Of a stretch of DNA of 64,000 bases, positions 8,063 to 17,041 are shown piece after piece; the first letter of the stretch is position 1; every line of letters starts with the position of its first letter. The notes beneath the pieces are model-generated. The model searched no databases. It was not told the origin of the DNA and was given only the letters and a program-made list of their open reading frames with translations. Both the position numbers and the translations under genes were made by a program. Where the stretch lies: positions 1 through 64,000 of the forward strand of contig NZ_AUHB01000010.1 of the NCBI RefSeq assembly GCF_000422965.1, read 5' to 3'. Source of the stretch: Pleomorphomonas oryzae DSM 16300 (GTDB lineage: Bacteria > Pseudomonadota > Alphaproteobacteria > Rhizobiales > Pleomorphomonadaceae).

Positions 8063-8935
8063 ATGGATGAAAGCCTTCGACCCGCCTTTACAGCCGAGGA
8101 CGTTCTGGCTCACCCCCGGTTTGCCGAGGCGCGCGCCGCCTACATGCAGGAAATTCTCGGCATGCACGAGAAGAGGACGTCCCTCAATCGCCTGCTGATG
8201 GACGAGGGGCGCGCCTACGTCTTCTTCACCGTCATCACCATGAATGCCGGCTACCGGCCGGACGATCGGGCGAGCTGGCCTACGGTCCAGCGTCTCAAGG
8301 ACGCGATGGAGGAAAACGGCATTGCCAGCGGGCGCCGGGTGCACGACATCGTGCAGCGCCTCGTGGAGACCGGCTACGTGCATCTGTTCTCCGCGCCGAC
8401 CGACAAGCGGACGACGCTTCTCGAGCCGACGGAGAAGATGCTGGTCCACGACCAGCAGGCGCTCCTCGCCTACTATCGCCCGCTCGACGTGCTCTTCCCC
8501 GACCCCGGCTACCCCGAGCCGATGCGGCGCGACCCGGCGTTTCAGCGCGTCGCCCGGCAGATCGGCTTCGGGTTCATCAAATACTCGCAAGCCTTCATCA
8601 TGGCCAATCCCACCATCGCGCTGTTCCTGCCCCGCGAGGCCGGCTTCATGATCCTGACCAAGCTGATGGCGCTCAGCCTTGAACGGGACGACGATGCGCG
8701 CCTCGACATTTCGCTGACCGAGATCGGCGACAGTTTCGGCGTGTCGCGCACCCATGTGCGCAAGCTGCTGAGCGAAGCCGAGCGACAGGGCCTCGCCCGC
8801 CTTGAGGACGGGCGCGTCGCCCTGACGGAAGCCGCCCAGGCCGGCTTCGACCGGTTTGTAGCCGATACCAGCGTCGGCAACGACCTGGTCTACCGGATGG
8901 CCATGCAGCAGTTGCGGCTAGCCGCCGTGGCCTGA
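8063..8935 (+). CDS. Winged-helix transcriptional regulator, family not recognised
   Basis: This is a 290-residue cytoplasmic protein with two regions that look like winged helices. One is at about residues 75-125 (VQRLKDAMEENGIASGRRVHD with RLVETGYVHLFSAPTDKRTT). The other is at about 215-260 (LTEIGDSFGVSRTHVRKLL with GLARLEDGRVALTEA). The second has a clear recognition helix. It lies directly upstream of the TPS exoprotein gene on the same strand, so it could regulate that locus, but this is inference. The ATG at 8063 follows a GGGG stretch about 8 nt away. Confidence 0.6.
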   Translation: MDESLRPAFTAEDVLAHPRFAEARAAYMQEILGMHEKRTSLNRLLMDEGRAYVFFTVITMNAGYRPDDRASWPTVQRLKDAMEENGIASGRRVHDIVQRLVETGYVHLFSAPTDKRTTLLEPTEKMLVHDQQALLAYYRPLDVLFPDPGYPEPMRRDPAFQRVARQIGFGFIKYSQAFIMANPTIALFLPREAGFMILTKLMALSLERDDDARLDISLTEIGDSFGVSRTHVRKLLSEAERQGLARLEDGRVALTEAAQAGFDRFVADTSVGNDLVYRMAMQQLRLAAVA

Positions 8936-9142
8936 GCCAAGGGCCCACAGCTCCCGCCTGCGTTGAAACGGCTCGCCCCCGTTGCGGCCCTGCGCGCCGC
9001 CACCGCACGCGGCGACGTCCACGAAAATTGCATGCAAAAAGTTCCGGGCGGCGCTCAGAAATGCGCTGGCGGCCCCCTGATGGCTATGGCTTATATCCGC
9101 TGCATCAGACTTTTTACTGATGGTCATTTGCAGGTTCCAGAC

Positions 9143-12100
9143 ATGCTCTTCGGCCCGCCAAACGGCATGGGTGCCGCGCTCCGCTCCCCGGCCCTGCCGG
9201 CACAACTCACGCGCTACTTGGCCGCCCTCCTGCTGGCCAGCACGGCGATCCCCGCCGAGGCGCTGGCCGGCGCCATCCTGCCCACCGGCGGCACGGTAGT
9301 GACCGGCTCGGCGAGCATCGACACCGGGCCGTCCAGCGTGACGGTCAATCAGAGCTCGGCCACCGGCATCATCAACTGGAACAGCTTCTCCATCGGCGCC
9401 GGCAATTCCGTCCAGTTCAACAACGGCTCCGGCTCGACCCTTTCCCGCGTCACCGGCAACGTGACATCTGAGATCGACGGGGCCCTCTCGGCCACCGGCA
9501 CCCTCTATCTCGTAAACCCGGCGGGCGTGGTCGTCGGGTCCTCAGGATCGGTCCTCACAGGCGGATCCTTCATCGCCTCGGCCCACGATATTTCCAATGA
9601 CCAGTACCTTAATGCCGGGGCGATCGAATTTTCCGGAACCTCCACCGCGGCGGTGATCAACGCCGGCACCATCGCGTCGGCCAACGGCGACGTCGCGCTG
9701 ATTGCCAGCAAGGTCGAGAATTCCGGCAGCATTTCCGCGCCCAATGGCACGGCGGCGCTGGTCGCCGGCTACGACGTCTTGATGAGCGACGCCGCCGGCG
9801 AAAACGGCAAGTTCTCGGTCAAGGTCGGCGGCGGCGGCACGTCGGTCGTCAACACCGGAACGATCAAGGCGGCCGAGATCGAAATGCGCGCCAACGGCGG
9901 CAACGTCTACGCGCTCGCCGGCAATACCGACGCGGTGGTCAAGGCCACCGGCGTGACGACATCGGGCGGCCGCATCTTCCTCACCGCCGGCAGCGGTGGC
10001 ACGGTGAAGAGCACCGCCCACCTCGTCGCCCGCAAGCACTCGGCAAAGCCCGCCGCGCGCCCGGCCGACCTCGACGGCGGCGCCATCACCGTCACCGGCG
10101 GCACCGTGGATCTCGCCGGCACCGTGGACGCCTCGGCGGAAGGCCAGGGCACCAAGGGCGGCATCCTCTCGGCCATTGCCACCGGCCACGGCAGCTATGC
10201 CGGCGATCTTCTGGCCACCGGCGGCATCGGCGGCGACATCGAGACCTCCGGCGCGACGGTCTCCATTGCCGACGGCATCCACGTCGACACACTCGCCAGC
10301 GGCGGCATTGCCGGCAACTGGCTGATCGACCCCTACAACGTGACGATATCCAACGGCGCCGCCAGCGGCTCCGGCTATACCGCCACCACCGACGACACGG
10401 TGATCAACGCCGCCACGCTGGCCAACGCCCTCGCCTCGACCGGCGTCACCATATCGACCGGCGCCGGCGGCGGTCAGGCCGGCAACATCACCGTCGCCGC
10501 CGCCCTCAGCTGGGGCGCGGCCACCACGCTGACGCTCACCGCGGCCGGCGACATTGCCATCAACGCCGCCATCACCGCGCCATTGGGCGGCCTGACGCTC
10601 AACGCCGGCACCGAGACGGCCATACCCGCCAGCACGATTCCGGCCGATGGCAAGATCACGCTATTCTCGGGCGGCACGATCACCGACAGCGCCGCGCTCG
10701 ATGTCGGCACCTTCACGCTCAACGTCGGCAACTGGGTGCAGAACGGCGCCAGCCTGCCCGCCTTCCACGCGAGCAATTTCGTCCTGCCGGGCCAGACCGG
10801 TACGCTGTCCGGCGGCGTCTTGACCGTCTACGGCGGATCGTTCCTGCGCGCCGCCGGTGGCGATGGATCGACCTCCACCCCCTACGTCATCACCGACATC
10901 TACGGGCTTCAGGGCCTCAACAGTCTGCGCCCCTATGCCTATGCGCTGGGCAACGACATCGATGCCTCGGGCACCGCCGGTTGGAACAACGGCGCGGGCT
11001 TCCTGCCGATCGGCAGCAGCAACGGCATTTTCAAGTTCAACGGATCGCTGGACGGACGAGGCCACAGCATCACCGCCCTCACCATCAACAGGCCGGGAAT
11101 GAGCAGCGTCGGCCTGTTCGGCTATGCCTACCCGCTCAGCGCCAGCCCGACCGTCACCATCGAGAACCTGTCCCTTCTCAATGCCTCGATCAAGGGAAAC
11201 AACGAGGTCGGCGCACTGGTGGGCCATGGGGCCGGGGTGATCACCAACGTTCGCGCGACGGGGACCGTCGAGGGCGGTAGCGATGTCGGCGGCCTGTTCG
11301 GCTATCTGGAAGCCACGCCCGTCACCAACGCATCCGCCGACGTCACCGTCCACGGCACCAACAATACCGGCGGCCTACTCGGCGAGGGATATATCAACAC
11401 CATCACCGCCTCGCATGCGACGGGCAATGTCAGCGGCGACGTCCGGGCCGGCGGCCTCATCGGAACGACCTATCAGGACAATGTCTACAACGTCTACGCC
11501 ACTGGAAATGTCAGCGGCAGCAGTGATGTCGGCGGGCTGATCGGCTCCAATGCCTACAACAATCTGCACGATGTCTACGCCACCGGCGCGGTATCGGGCG
11601 ACACCGAGGTCGGCGGTCTGATCGGCACCAATGCGGGCGCCAGCGTCAGCTATGCCTATGCGCTGGGCTCCGTCACGGGCTCGGGCGATGTCGGCGGCCT
11701 GGTCGGGCGAAACACCCTCTCGGGCGGCAACATCACCAACAGCTACGCCACCGGCCGAGTCATCGGCACGACCAACGTCGGCGGCCTGGTCGGCAACGAC
11801 GATTATCAGGTCAGCGTCTCCAACTCCTATTGGGACACGATCACCACCGGCCAAAGCGTCGGCTGCGGCCTGGTTGGCGCGACGAGCAGCTGCTCGGCAA
11901 CGGGCCTGACCACCGATCAGTTCAACACCGCCTCCAACTTCTCCGGCTGGACCTTCGGCACCACGCCGGGCGGCAGCGGCTGGGTGATCGTCGATGCCGA
12001 GGGAACGCTGAACAATGCGGCGGCCCTGGCCTACAGCAGCGTCTATCCCGAAGGCGGCAACGGCCTCACCCGGCCTTTCCTGCTGTCGGAATGGTCCAGC

Positions 12101-14011
12101 ACCATCACCAACATGCATCAGCTGGAGCTGATGGCGCTCGACCTTTCGGCCCACTACACCCTGGCGAGCGACATCGACGCAGCTAGCGAGCTTTCGTCCG
12201 GCCCCTCGGGCATGTGGCGCGTCGCCAGCAATGCCACCGCGCAGGGCTACGGCTTCGTGTCGATCGGCGATATCTATTGGCAGACCTTGACCGGCACGCT
12301 CGACGGCGCCGGACATACGATCTCCAATCTCTCCATCTACAATAACGATCCCAGTATATACGCGGGATATGTTGGCCTTTTCTCGGTGGTCGGCAGCGGC
12401 GGCCTCGTCGAAAACCTCGGTCTCCAAGGCGGCTCGGTCTATTCTCGAGGGGGCCCTGTCGGCGCTCTCGTCGGCGGCAACGCCGGCACGATCCGCAACA
12501 GTCACGCGTCGACAAGCGTCGACGGCGGCGCGGAAGTCGGCGGACTGGTCGGAGATAACGGTGGGGCCATCGAGCAATCCTATGCGACGGGCGATGTTCA
12601 CGTCCGCTCTTCGGCTGGCGGCGGATTGGCGGGCGTATCCACTGGGACGATCACCCAGTCCTATGCCACCGGCGCCGTCTCCGGCGGCAACGGCGTGAGC
12701 TCGCTGGGCGGCCTCGTCGGATCGGTCTTCAACGGCGGCAGTGTTGCCCAATCCTATGCCAGCGGCGCGGTCACTGGCGGCAGCGGCTCGTCCGGGATCG
12801 GCGGCCTCCTCGGCTATCTGGACGGTTCGATCACCGACACCTACAGCGTCGGCGCGGTGACGGTCGGCTCCGGCAGCCAGGCCTACGGGGGTCTTGTCGG
12901 CCTGCTCTATGCCGGCGGCATCACCGACAGCTATTTCGCCCAGGAATCCGGCCTCAACGCGGGACTTCACGGCATTGGCCGGCTCCAGTCGACGTATGCC
13001 CCCTCCGACATCGGCGTGACAGGTGAAACCATCTCGGCGCTGAAGGATGCCTCGACCTATGCTCCGAGCTGGGACTTCTCGCTCGGCGGCGTCTGGGGCG
13101 TCAATGCCTACACCTCCTCGGGGCTCGTCAACGGCGGATTGCCCTTCTTCCAGTGGGAGCATCCGATCGTTGCGTCGATCACCGCCAACGACCAGACGAC
13201 CATCTACAACGGCACGGCGACCGGCGACGGCTTCTCTCAAACCGGCTACAGCGTGGCCTATGCCAACGGCTATTCCAGCGCCGACAATCTGCTCACGAAT
13301 GTGACGCTCACCATATCCGGCGGCAACGTCAACGCCGGCACGACGAACGCCATCGACATCTCGGCAACGCCGACGGGGTCCTATGCCGTCATGCTGGCGG
13401 GCGGCACGGAAAGCATCGCCGCGCGCAGCGTCACCGTCACCGCCGACAACCTGACGCGCGCCGTCGGCCAGCCCAATCCGGCGCTGACCTACACGGCGAG
13501 CGGCCTCATCAACGGCGACACCCTGACCGGCGGCCTCATCACCGCGGCGCTGCCGTCCTCGTCGCCCGGCCAATACGCCATCACCGAGGGAACGCTGGCC
13601 GCGTCCGCCAATTACGCCCTGAGCTTCCTGCCCGGTACGCTGACGGTCGAAGGCTCGTTCTTCACCGATGCGCCTCGTCAGCCCAACTCCTATGCCGCCG
13701 CCCAGGGCCGTGCCACGCCGGCTCTCGGACCGCCGCTGAGCTTCGTCTCTGGCACTCCGGCAGATGGCTTTTCCTGGCAGACGCTCGTCAACCGGCCGAC
13801 GGGATCGGTGACGCCCGACGGCGACAGCGGCGCGTCCTCGGGCACGCCCGAGGGCTTCGCGCTGACCTTCGCCCCCGGCACCTTCGAGGTGACCAGCTTC
13901 TCGATGGCCTCCAATTCATCCGGCAGCTCCGAGGACCAGACGACCAGTCCTTCGTGCGTGGTCGGCGTGGCCGGCGGCGGGCTCGGCAACGTGCCCTACC
14001 CATGCAATTGA
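9143..14011 (+). CDS. TpsA-type exoprotein (filamentous-haemagglutinin N-domain, GLUG repeats, MBG domain)
   Basis: The product has 1,622 residues. A signal peptide (LTRYLAALLLASTAIPAEALA) leads into the haemagglutination-activity/TPS domain (about residues 40-270), whose hallmark NPAG motif lies near residue 125. A WLIDPYNVTIS motif is near 395. From about 620 to 1270 there are many GLUG-type repeats of the form VGGLVG...SYATG, expected to form a right-handed beta helix. An MBG-like beta domain covers about 1340-1500. The C-terminus is short and lacks a recognisable toxin. It should be exported by the TpsB protein encoded 33 bp downstream and act as an adhesin or matrix protein. The start is uncertain; in-frame starts exist back to 8963, but only this one places the signal peptide near the N-terminus. 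Confidence 0.88.
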   Translation: MLFGPPNGMGAALRSPALPAQLTRYLAALLLASTAIPAEALAGAILPTGGTVVTGSASIDTGPSSVTVNQSSATGIINWNSFSIGAGNSVQFNNGSGSTLSRVTGNVTSEIDGALSATGTLYLVNPAGVVVGSSGSVLTGGSFIASAHDISNDQYLNAGAIEFSGTSTAAVINAGTIASANGDVALIASKVENSGSISAPNGTAALVAGYDVLMSDAAGENGKFSVKVGGGGTSVVNTGTIKAAEIEMRANGGNVYALAGNTDAVVKATGVTTSGGRIFLTAGSGGTVKSTAHLVARKHSAKPAARPADLDGGAITVTGGTVDLAGTVDASAEGQGTKGGILSAIATGHGSYAGDLLATGGIGGDIETSGATVSIADGIHVDTLASGGIAGNWLIDPYNVTISNGAASGSGYTATTDDTVINAATLANALASTGVTISTGAGGGQAGNITVAAALSWGAATTLTLTAAGDIAINAAITAPLGGLTLNAGTETAIPASTIPADGKITLFSGGTITDSAALDVGTFTLNVGNWVQNGASLPAFHASNFVLPGQTGTLSGGVLTVYGGSFLRAAGGDGSTSTPYVITDIYGLQGLNSLRPYAYALGNDIDASGTAGWNNGAGFLPIGSSNGIFKFNGSLDGRGHSITALTINRPGMSSVGLFGYAYPLSASPTVTIENLSLLNASIKGNNEVGALVGHGAGVITNVRATGTVEGGSDVGGLFGYLEATPVTNASADVTVHGTNNTGGLLGEGYINTITASHATGNVSGDVRAGGLIGTTYQDNVYNVYATGNVSGSSDVGGLIGSNAYNNLHDVYATGAVSGDTEVGGLIGTNAGASVSYAYALGSVTGSGDVGGLVGRNTLSGGNITNSYATGRVIGTTNVGGLVGNDDYQVSVSNSYWDTITTGQSVGCGLVGATSSCSATGLTTDQFNTASNFSGWTFGTTPGGSGWVIVDAEGTLNNAAALAYSSVYPEGGNGLTRPFLLSEWSSTITNMHQLELMALDLSAHYTLASDIDAASELSSGPSGMWRVASNATAQGYGFVSIGDIYWQTLTGTLDGAGHTISNLSIYNNDPSIYAGYVGLFSVVGSGGLVENLGLQGGSVYSRGGPVGALVGGNAGTIRNSHASTSVDGGAEVGGLVGDNGGAIEQSYATGDVHVRSSAGGGLAGVSTGTITQSYATGAVSGGNGVSSLGGLVGSVFNGGSVAQSYASGAVTGGSGSSGIGGLLGYLDGSITDTYSVGAVTVGSGSQAYGGLVGLLYAGGITDSYFAQESGLNAGLHGIGRLQSTYAPSDIGVTGETISALKDASTYAPSWDFSLGGVWGVNAYTSSGLVNGGLPFFQWEHPIVASITANDQTTIYNGTATGDGFSQTGYSVAYANGYSSADNLLTNVTLTISGGNVNAGTTNAIDISATPTGSYAVMLAGGTESIAARSVTVTADNLTRAVGQPNPALTYTASGLINGDTLTGGLITAALPSSSPGQYAITEGTLAASANYALSFLPGTLTVEGSFFTDAPRQPNSYAAAQGRATPALGPPLSFVSGTPADGFSWQTLVNRPTGSVTPDGDSGASSGTPEGFALTFAPGTFEVTSFSMASNSSGSSEDQTTSPSCVVGVAGGGLGNVPYPCN

Positions 14012-14044
14012 CCGGCGGACAATGGACAGTCAGGGATTCTGAAG

Positions 14045-15814
14045 ATGGGGCGTAGGACAGGGCGGGGATGGTCGGTCGCTTGCGGCTTCGGGGTGTTGGC
14101 GCTCATGGCGGCCAGCGCTGAGGCGCAGAGCGTGCTGGAGCGCCATCCTGTGGCGGCACCGCCAACGAACGCCGCGCCGATCACCATCGACGCCTCGACC
14201 TACGGCTCCAACGACACGACGCCCTACGGCGTCAACCTCGCCGGCGTCTCGCTGATCGGCGAGCATGACGCGGTGGCAACGCGGCCGGCGAACGGCATCT
14301 CGGTGTCCCTGGCGCCGGTGACGGCGGGCAAGGACGCCCTCCGGCCGGCGCTGGAGCAGGCGTTGAGGCCCTTCCTCGGCAAGCCGCTTTCGGCCCATGC
14401 GATCGCCGCACTGCAGGCGGCGGTGGCCGGCGTCTACCGGTCCTTCGGCCTGCCTTTCGTGTCGGTCACCGCGCCGCCGCAGGAGATCACCTCCGGCGTG
14501 GTGCAGCTCAGGGTCGTCGCCTTCCAGCTCGGTCGCTCCACCGTCTCGGGTGCCGGCGCCGACGAGGCCGCCATCATGGCCGGCGTCCGGGCGAAACCCA
14601 ACGAAACGATCGATGCGCGAGAGCTCAGCGAGGACCTCGACTGGCTGAACCGCACGCCCTACCGCCACGTCGGCGCCGTGTTCTCCCCCGGCGAGGCCAC
14701 CGCGCTCACCAACCTCTCCCTCGGCGTCACCGAACAGAAGCCATGGTCGCTCACCGCCGGCTGGTCGAACAGCGGCTCGTCGGCAACGGGACTGCAACGC
14801 TATTCGCTCGGCGCCGGCCTGTTCCTGCCATCGCTGAACGGCACCACCCTGTCGGTGCTGGTCACCGGCGGCACCAACTTCTGGTCCGATCCCAGCCGTA
14901 TCGTGCTCGATGGCGGCGACTATCCCGACTATCTCAGCGAGGCGGCGCGCATCGTCATCCCGACCTTCGCCCGGCAGCAGATCGAAATCACCCCGGACGT
15001 GGTGGCCACCCGCCAGAGCCTCGACGCCAACCTCTCGGTGGAGAACCTCACCTGGGAGGTGCCGGTCTACTACCGCTCGGCTGTCTCCAACATCCTGCCC
15101 GGCCACTACTGGGGCGACATCTACGGCGGCGTCGAGCTGAAAGGCCTGCAGCGCGATGTCTATTACGACGGCGTCAAGGCCGCCGCCGGCACCGCCGGGC
15201 TGATGCAGTTCGCCATCGGCTGGTCCAACACCATCGCCGATCCCCTCGGCCAGACCGCGCTCGATCTCAGGCTGGAACTCAACCCCGGATCGACCGTCTC
15301 CGACTCCGATAACGCGGCATGGTCGAGCTATTCCAACGGCCGCGTCACCGACACCTCCTATGTCTACGGCGTCGTCAACCTGACGCGGCGCACCGACCTG
15401 CCCAAGGGCTTTGCCTGGATCGGCGGCATCACCGGGCTGATCGCCGATACGCCGCTGCCCGATACCGAGCAGCTGGCGCTCGGCGGCTCGGCGGGCTCGC
15501 GAGGCTACGGCTTTTCCAATGTCGCCGTCGACCGTGGCCTGATCTTCCGCAACGAGCTGCGACTGCCAACCCAGAACCCGCCGCTCCCGGGGCTCGCCCT
15601 CGGCCTGTCGCCCTATCTGTTCGCCGATGCCGCCTGGGGCGAAAACCTGTCGACCAAGGCATCGAACAAGCTGGTCTCGCTCGGTGTCGGGCTCGACGCG
15701 GCGGTCGGCGACCACCTCACCGCCAGCGTCACCGCCGGCCGGGCGATGACCGATGCCGGCAGCGTCGAGGCCGGCGACTGGACGGTGCTCGGCACCGTCA
15801 ACGTCAGGTTCTGA
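14045..15814 (+). CDS. TpsB outer-membrane transporter (ShlB/FhaC/HecB family)
   Basis: The 589-residue product has a signal peptide ending in ASAEAQ. A POTRA region (about residues 75-210, containing LSAHAIAALQAAVAGVYRSF and ITSGVVQLRVVAFQLG) is followed by a 16-strand-type beta-barrel rich in alternating aromatic residues and ending in TVNVRF, a typical outer-membrane terminal phenylalanine. The LALGGSAGSRGY segment matches the conserved VRGY/F loop region of Omp85-TpsB proteins. It exports the TpsA protein encoded immediately upstream. The ATG at 14045 follows a weak GAAG. Confidence 0.9.
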   Translation: MGRRTGRGWSVACGFGVLALMAASAEAQSVLERHPVAAPPTNAAPITIDASTYGSNDTTPYGVNLAGVSLIGEHDAVATRPANGISVSLAPVTAGKDALRPALEQALRPFLGKPLSAHAIAALQAAVAGVYRSFGLPFVSVTAPPQEITSGVVQLRVVAFQLGRSTVSGAGADEAAIMAGVRAKPNETIDARELSEDLDWLNRTPYRHVGAVFSPGEATALTNLSLGVTEQKPWSLTAGWSNSGSSATGLQRYSLGAGLFLPSLNGTTLSVLVTGGTNFWSDPSRIVLDGGDYPDYLSEAARIVIPTFARQQIEITPDVVATRQSLDANLSVENLTWEVPVYYRSAVSNILPGHYWGDIYGGVELKGLQRDVYYDGVKAAAGTAGLMQFAIGWSNTIADPLGQTALDLRLELNPGSTVSDSDNAAWSSYSNGRVTDTSYVYGVVNLTRRTDLPKGFAWIGGITGLIADTPLPDTEQLALGGSAGSRGYGFSNVAVDRGLIFRNELRLPTQNPPLPGLALGLSPYLFADAAWGENLSTKASNKLVSLGVGLDAAVGDHLTASVTAGRAMTDAGSVEAGDWTVLGTVNVRF

Positions 15815-15855
15815 TCCCTTCCGGCCACCCGCACACCATGCCAAGGATGACGTCC

Positions 15856-16386
15856 ATGCAAGGTCGAATGTTCCGCCGCCTTCCCGCCGTCCTTCTTGCC
15901 TCGGCGAGCCTTGCGGGCATCGCTCCGGTTCATGCGGCCAGCACCGACGCCCCGCAGTCGACCACCGCGCAATACCGCGACTGGCAGCTCCACTGCGTCG
16001 CCGTCAAGGACGACAGCAAGACCTGCGAGGTCGCCGGCGTGGCCCCCACGCCCGATGGCAAGAACGTCGCCGCACGGGTGGTCGTCGGCCGCCCCGATCC
16101 GGACAAGCCGGCCCAGATCGTCATCCAGCTGCCGCCCGGCGTCTGGCTGCCGGATGGCGCCAGTCTCACCGTTCCCGGCGGCAAGGCGCCTGTCAGGGCC
16201 GAATTCAAGCAGTGCCTTCAGGTCTGCTTCGCCCAGGCTGACATCGACGACGCCACCATCGCCGCCATGAAAGCCGCCGACAAGCCGGCGACGCTCTCCG
16301 TCGTCGACGCGCAACGACGGCCCGTGACGCTGCCGATCTCCCTCAACGGCTTCAAGGCCGCCGAAGAGGCGATGAGCGGCAAGTGA
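15856..16386 (+). CDS. Invasion-associated locus B (IalB) family protein
   Basis: The 176-residue product has a signal peptide ending in PVHAAS. The IalB domain follows, with the typical YRDWQLHC start, four cysteines (HC, TC, QC, VC) and the conserved KCLQVCFAQ-like segment. IalB-type proteins are periplasmic or envelope proteins; in Bartonella IalB is linked to erythrocyte invasion, whereas in most alphaproteobacteria the role is unknown. ATG 15856 has AAGGA 8 nt upstream; in-frame ATGs at 15838 and 15847 are less likely. It lies 41 bp after TpsB, so it is probably part of the TPS operon. Confidence 0.82.
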   Translation: MQGRMFRRLPAVLLASASLAGIAPVHAASTDAPQSTTAQYRDWQLHCVAVKDDSKTCEVAGVAPTPDGKNVAARVVVGRPDPDKPAQIVIQLPPGVWLPDGASLTVPGGKAPVRAEFKQCLQVCFAQADIDDATIAAMKAADKPATLSVVDAQRRPVTLPISLNGFKAAEEAMSGK

Positions 16387-16405
16387 AAAAGCGGTGCTCG
16401 CTAGA

Positions 16406-16449
16406 GCAATTTCAGCAAAAGTGGGAACCGGTTTTGCGTCCGAAATTGC
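16406..16449. repeat. Rhizobial palindromic repeat
   Basis: Outer arms GCAATTTC / GAAATTGC and inner arms GCAAAA / TTTTGC surround the core gtgggaaccgg. It is one member of a family found in this window at 16834, 16928, 42362, 56288 and 62200, whose outer arms differ but always stay complementary. It directly follows the IalB gene. Confidence 0.8.
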
Positions 16450-16604
16450 GGTGAAACAAGGAGATAGAGCCCTTCGCCGCCCCGATCAAATGCCTGTCAC
16501 GCCACCCGCCCCATTTCGAGGAACCACCCAAGGCGCGTCCCATCTCCCTCGTTGCATCCGGCTTCCATGGGTGCCCCATAGCAGCCTCGCGCTTTATCCT
16601 GCCC

Positions 16605-16709
16605 GAGGTCCCCGCCTGCGCGGGGAAGACAGGAAATTATATATAACAAAGACATAGATGATCGGCGGCGCCTCTATCAAGCTGTCTTCCCCGCGCAGGC
16701 GGGGACCTC
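16605..16709. repeat. Long intergenic inverted repeat, 28-bp arms
   Basis: GAGGTCCCCGCCTGCGCGGG... (16605-16632) is perfectly complementary to 16682-16709, with an A+T-rich 49-nt loop. Each arm also contains its own small palindrome (CCCCGC-CT-GCGCGGGG), so a cruciform or nested hairpins are possible. The outer words (CCTGCCCGAGGTC left, GACCTCAGGA right) are shared with other members of the family. Confidence 0.85.
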
Positions 16710-16833
16710 AGGAAGGTGGGGCGAGCCGCTGATATAGCATTCCGAAGACGTAGGGCTCCTAGGCCTGAACGGAAATTCGCTGGGGCGAGGCAGATGGCGA
16801 CGGCTTCGAGAACCGGAGCGGAGCGGGCTTCAA

Positions 16834-16877
16834 GCAACGCCAGCAAAAGTGCCCAGCGGTTTTGCGTCCGGCGTTGC
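16834..16877. repeat. Rhizobial palindromic repeat (nested)
   Basis: Outer arms GCAACGCC / GGCGTTGC and inner arms GCAAAA / TTTTGC surround gtgcccagcgg. It sits inside the 16760-17048 element, at the position where the shorter copy at 26864 has only a small hairpin loop. Confidence 0.8.
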
Positions 16878-16927
16878 GCCCTAGGAAACCACCCGTGAGC
16901 ACCGGAAGCGCAGAAAACTAGGCCAAA

Positions 16928-16972
16928 GCATCGTTCGGAAAAGTGGGAACCGGTTTTCCGAGAAAACGATGC
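16928..16972. repeat. Rhizobial palindromic repeat (nested)
   Basis: Outer arms GCATCGTT / AACGATGC and inner arms CGGAAAA / TTTTCCG surround gtgggaaccgg. It is the second palindrome nested in the 16760-17048 element. Confidence 0.8.
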
Positions 16973-16983
16973 ACCAGGAAAGA

Positions 16984-17019
16984 GGAGAGCAGCGTTCGTG
17001 AAAACGAGCGCTGCTCTCC
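16984..17019 (-). terminator. Strong hairpin downstream of MCP gene, probable terminator
   Basis: A 16-bp stem (GGAGAGCAGCGTTCGT with ACGAGCGCTGCTCTCC, one G-T pair) closes a GAAA tetraloop in the plus-strand reading. It lies 23 bases past the stop of the minus-strand chemotaxis gene, and on that strand the stem is followed by a moderately T-rich stretch. It is probably that gene's terminator or 3'-end stabiliser. Confidence 0.6.
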
Positions 17020-17041
17020 GCCGCCCCAGTAGAGTTTCCGT

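Noticed and set aside
11375-13573. Long open frame (732 codons) on the minus strand opposite tpsA
   Set aside because: It lies fully antisense to the TpsA repeat region. Its arginine/alanine/glycine-rich product has no family features; it is a shadow caused by high GC and repeats.
9143-14011. Repeats inside tpsA considered as a CRISPR-like or tandem DNA repeat
   Set aside because: The repetition is at protein level (GLUG motifs) with differing DNA; there are no constant repeats with spacers.
14030-15844. Open frame of 604 codons opposite tpsB
   Set aside because: No domain is seen, and the plus strand encodes a complete TpsB.
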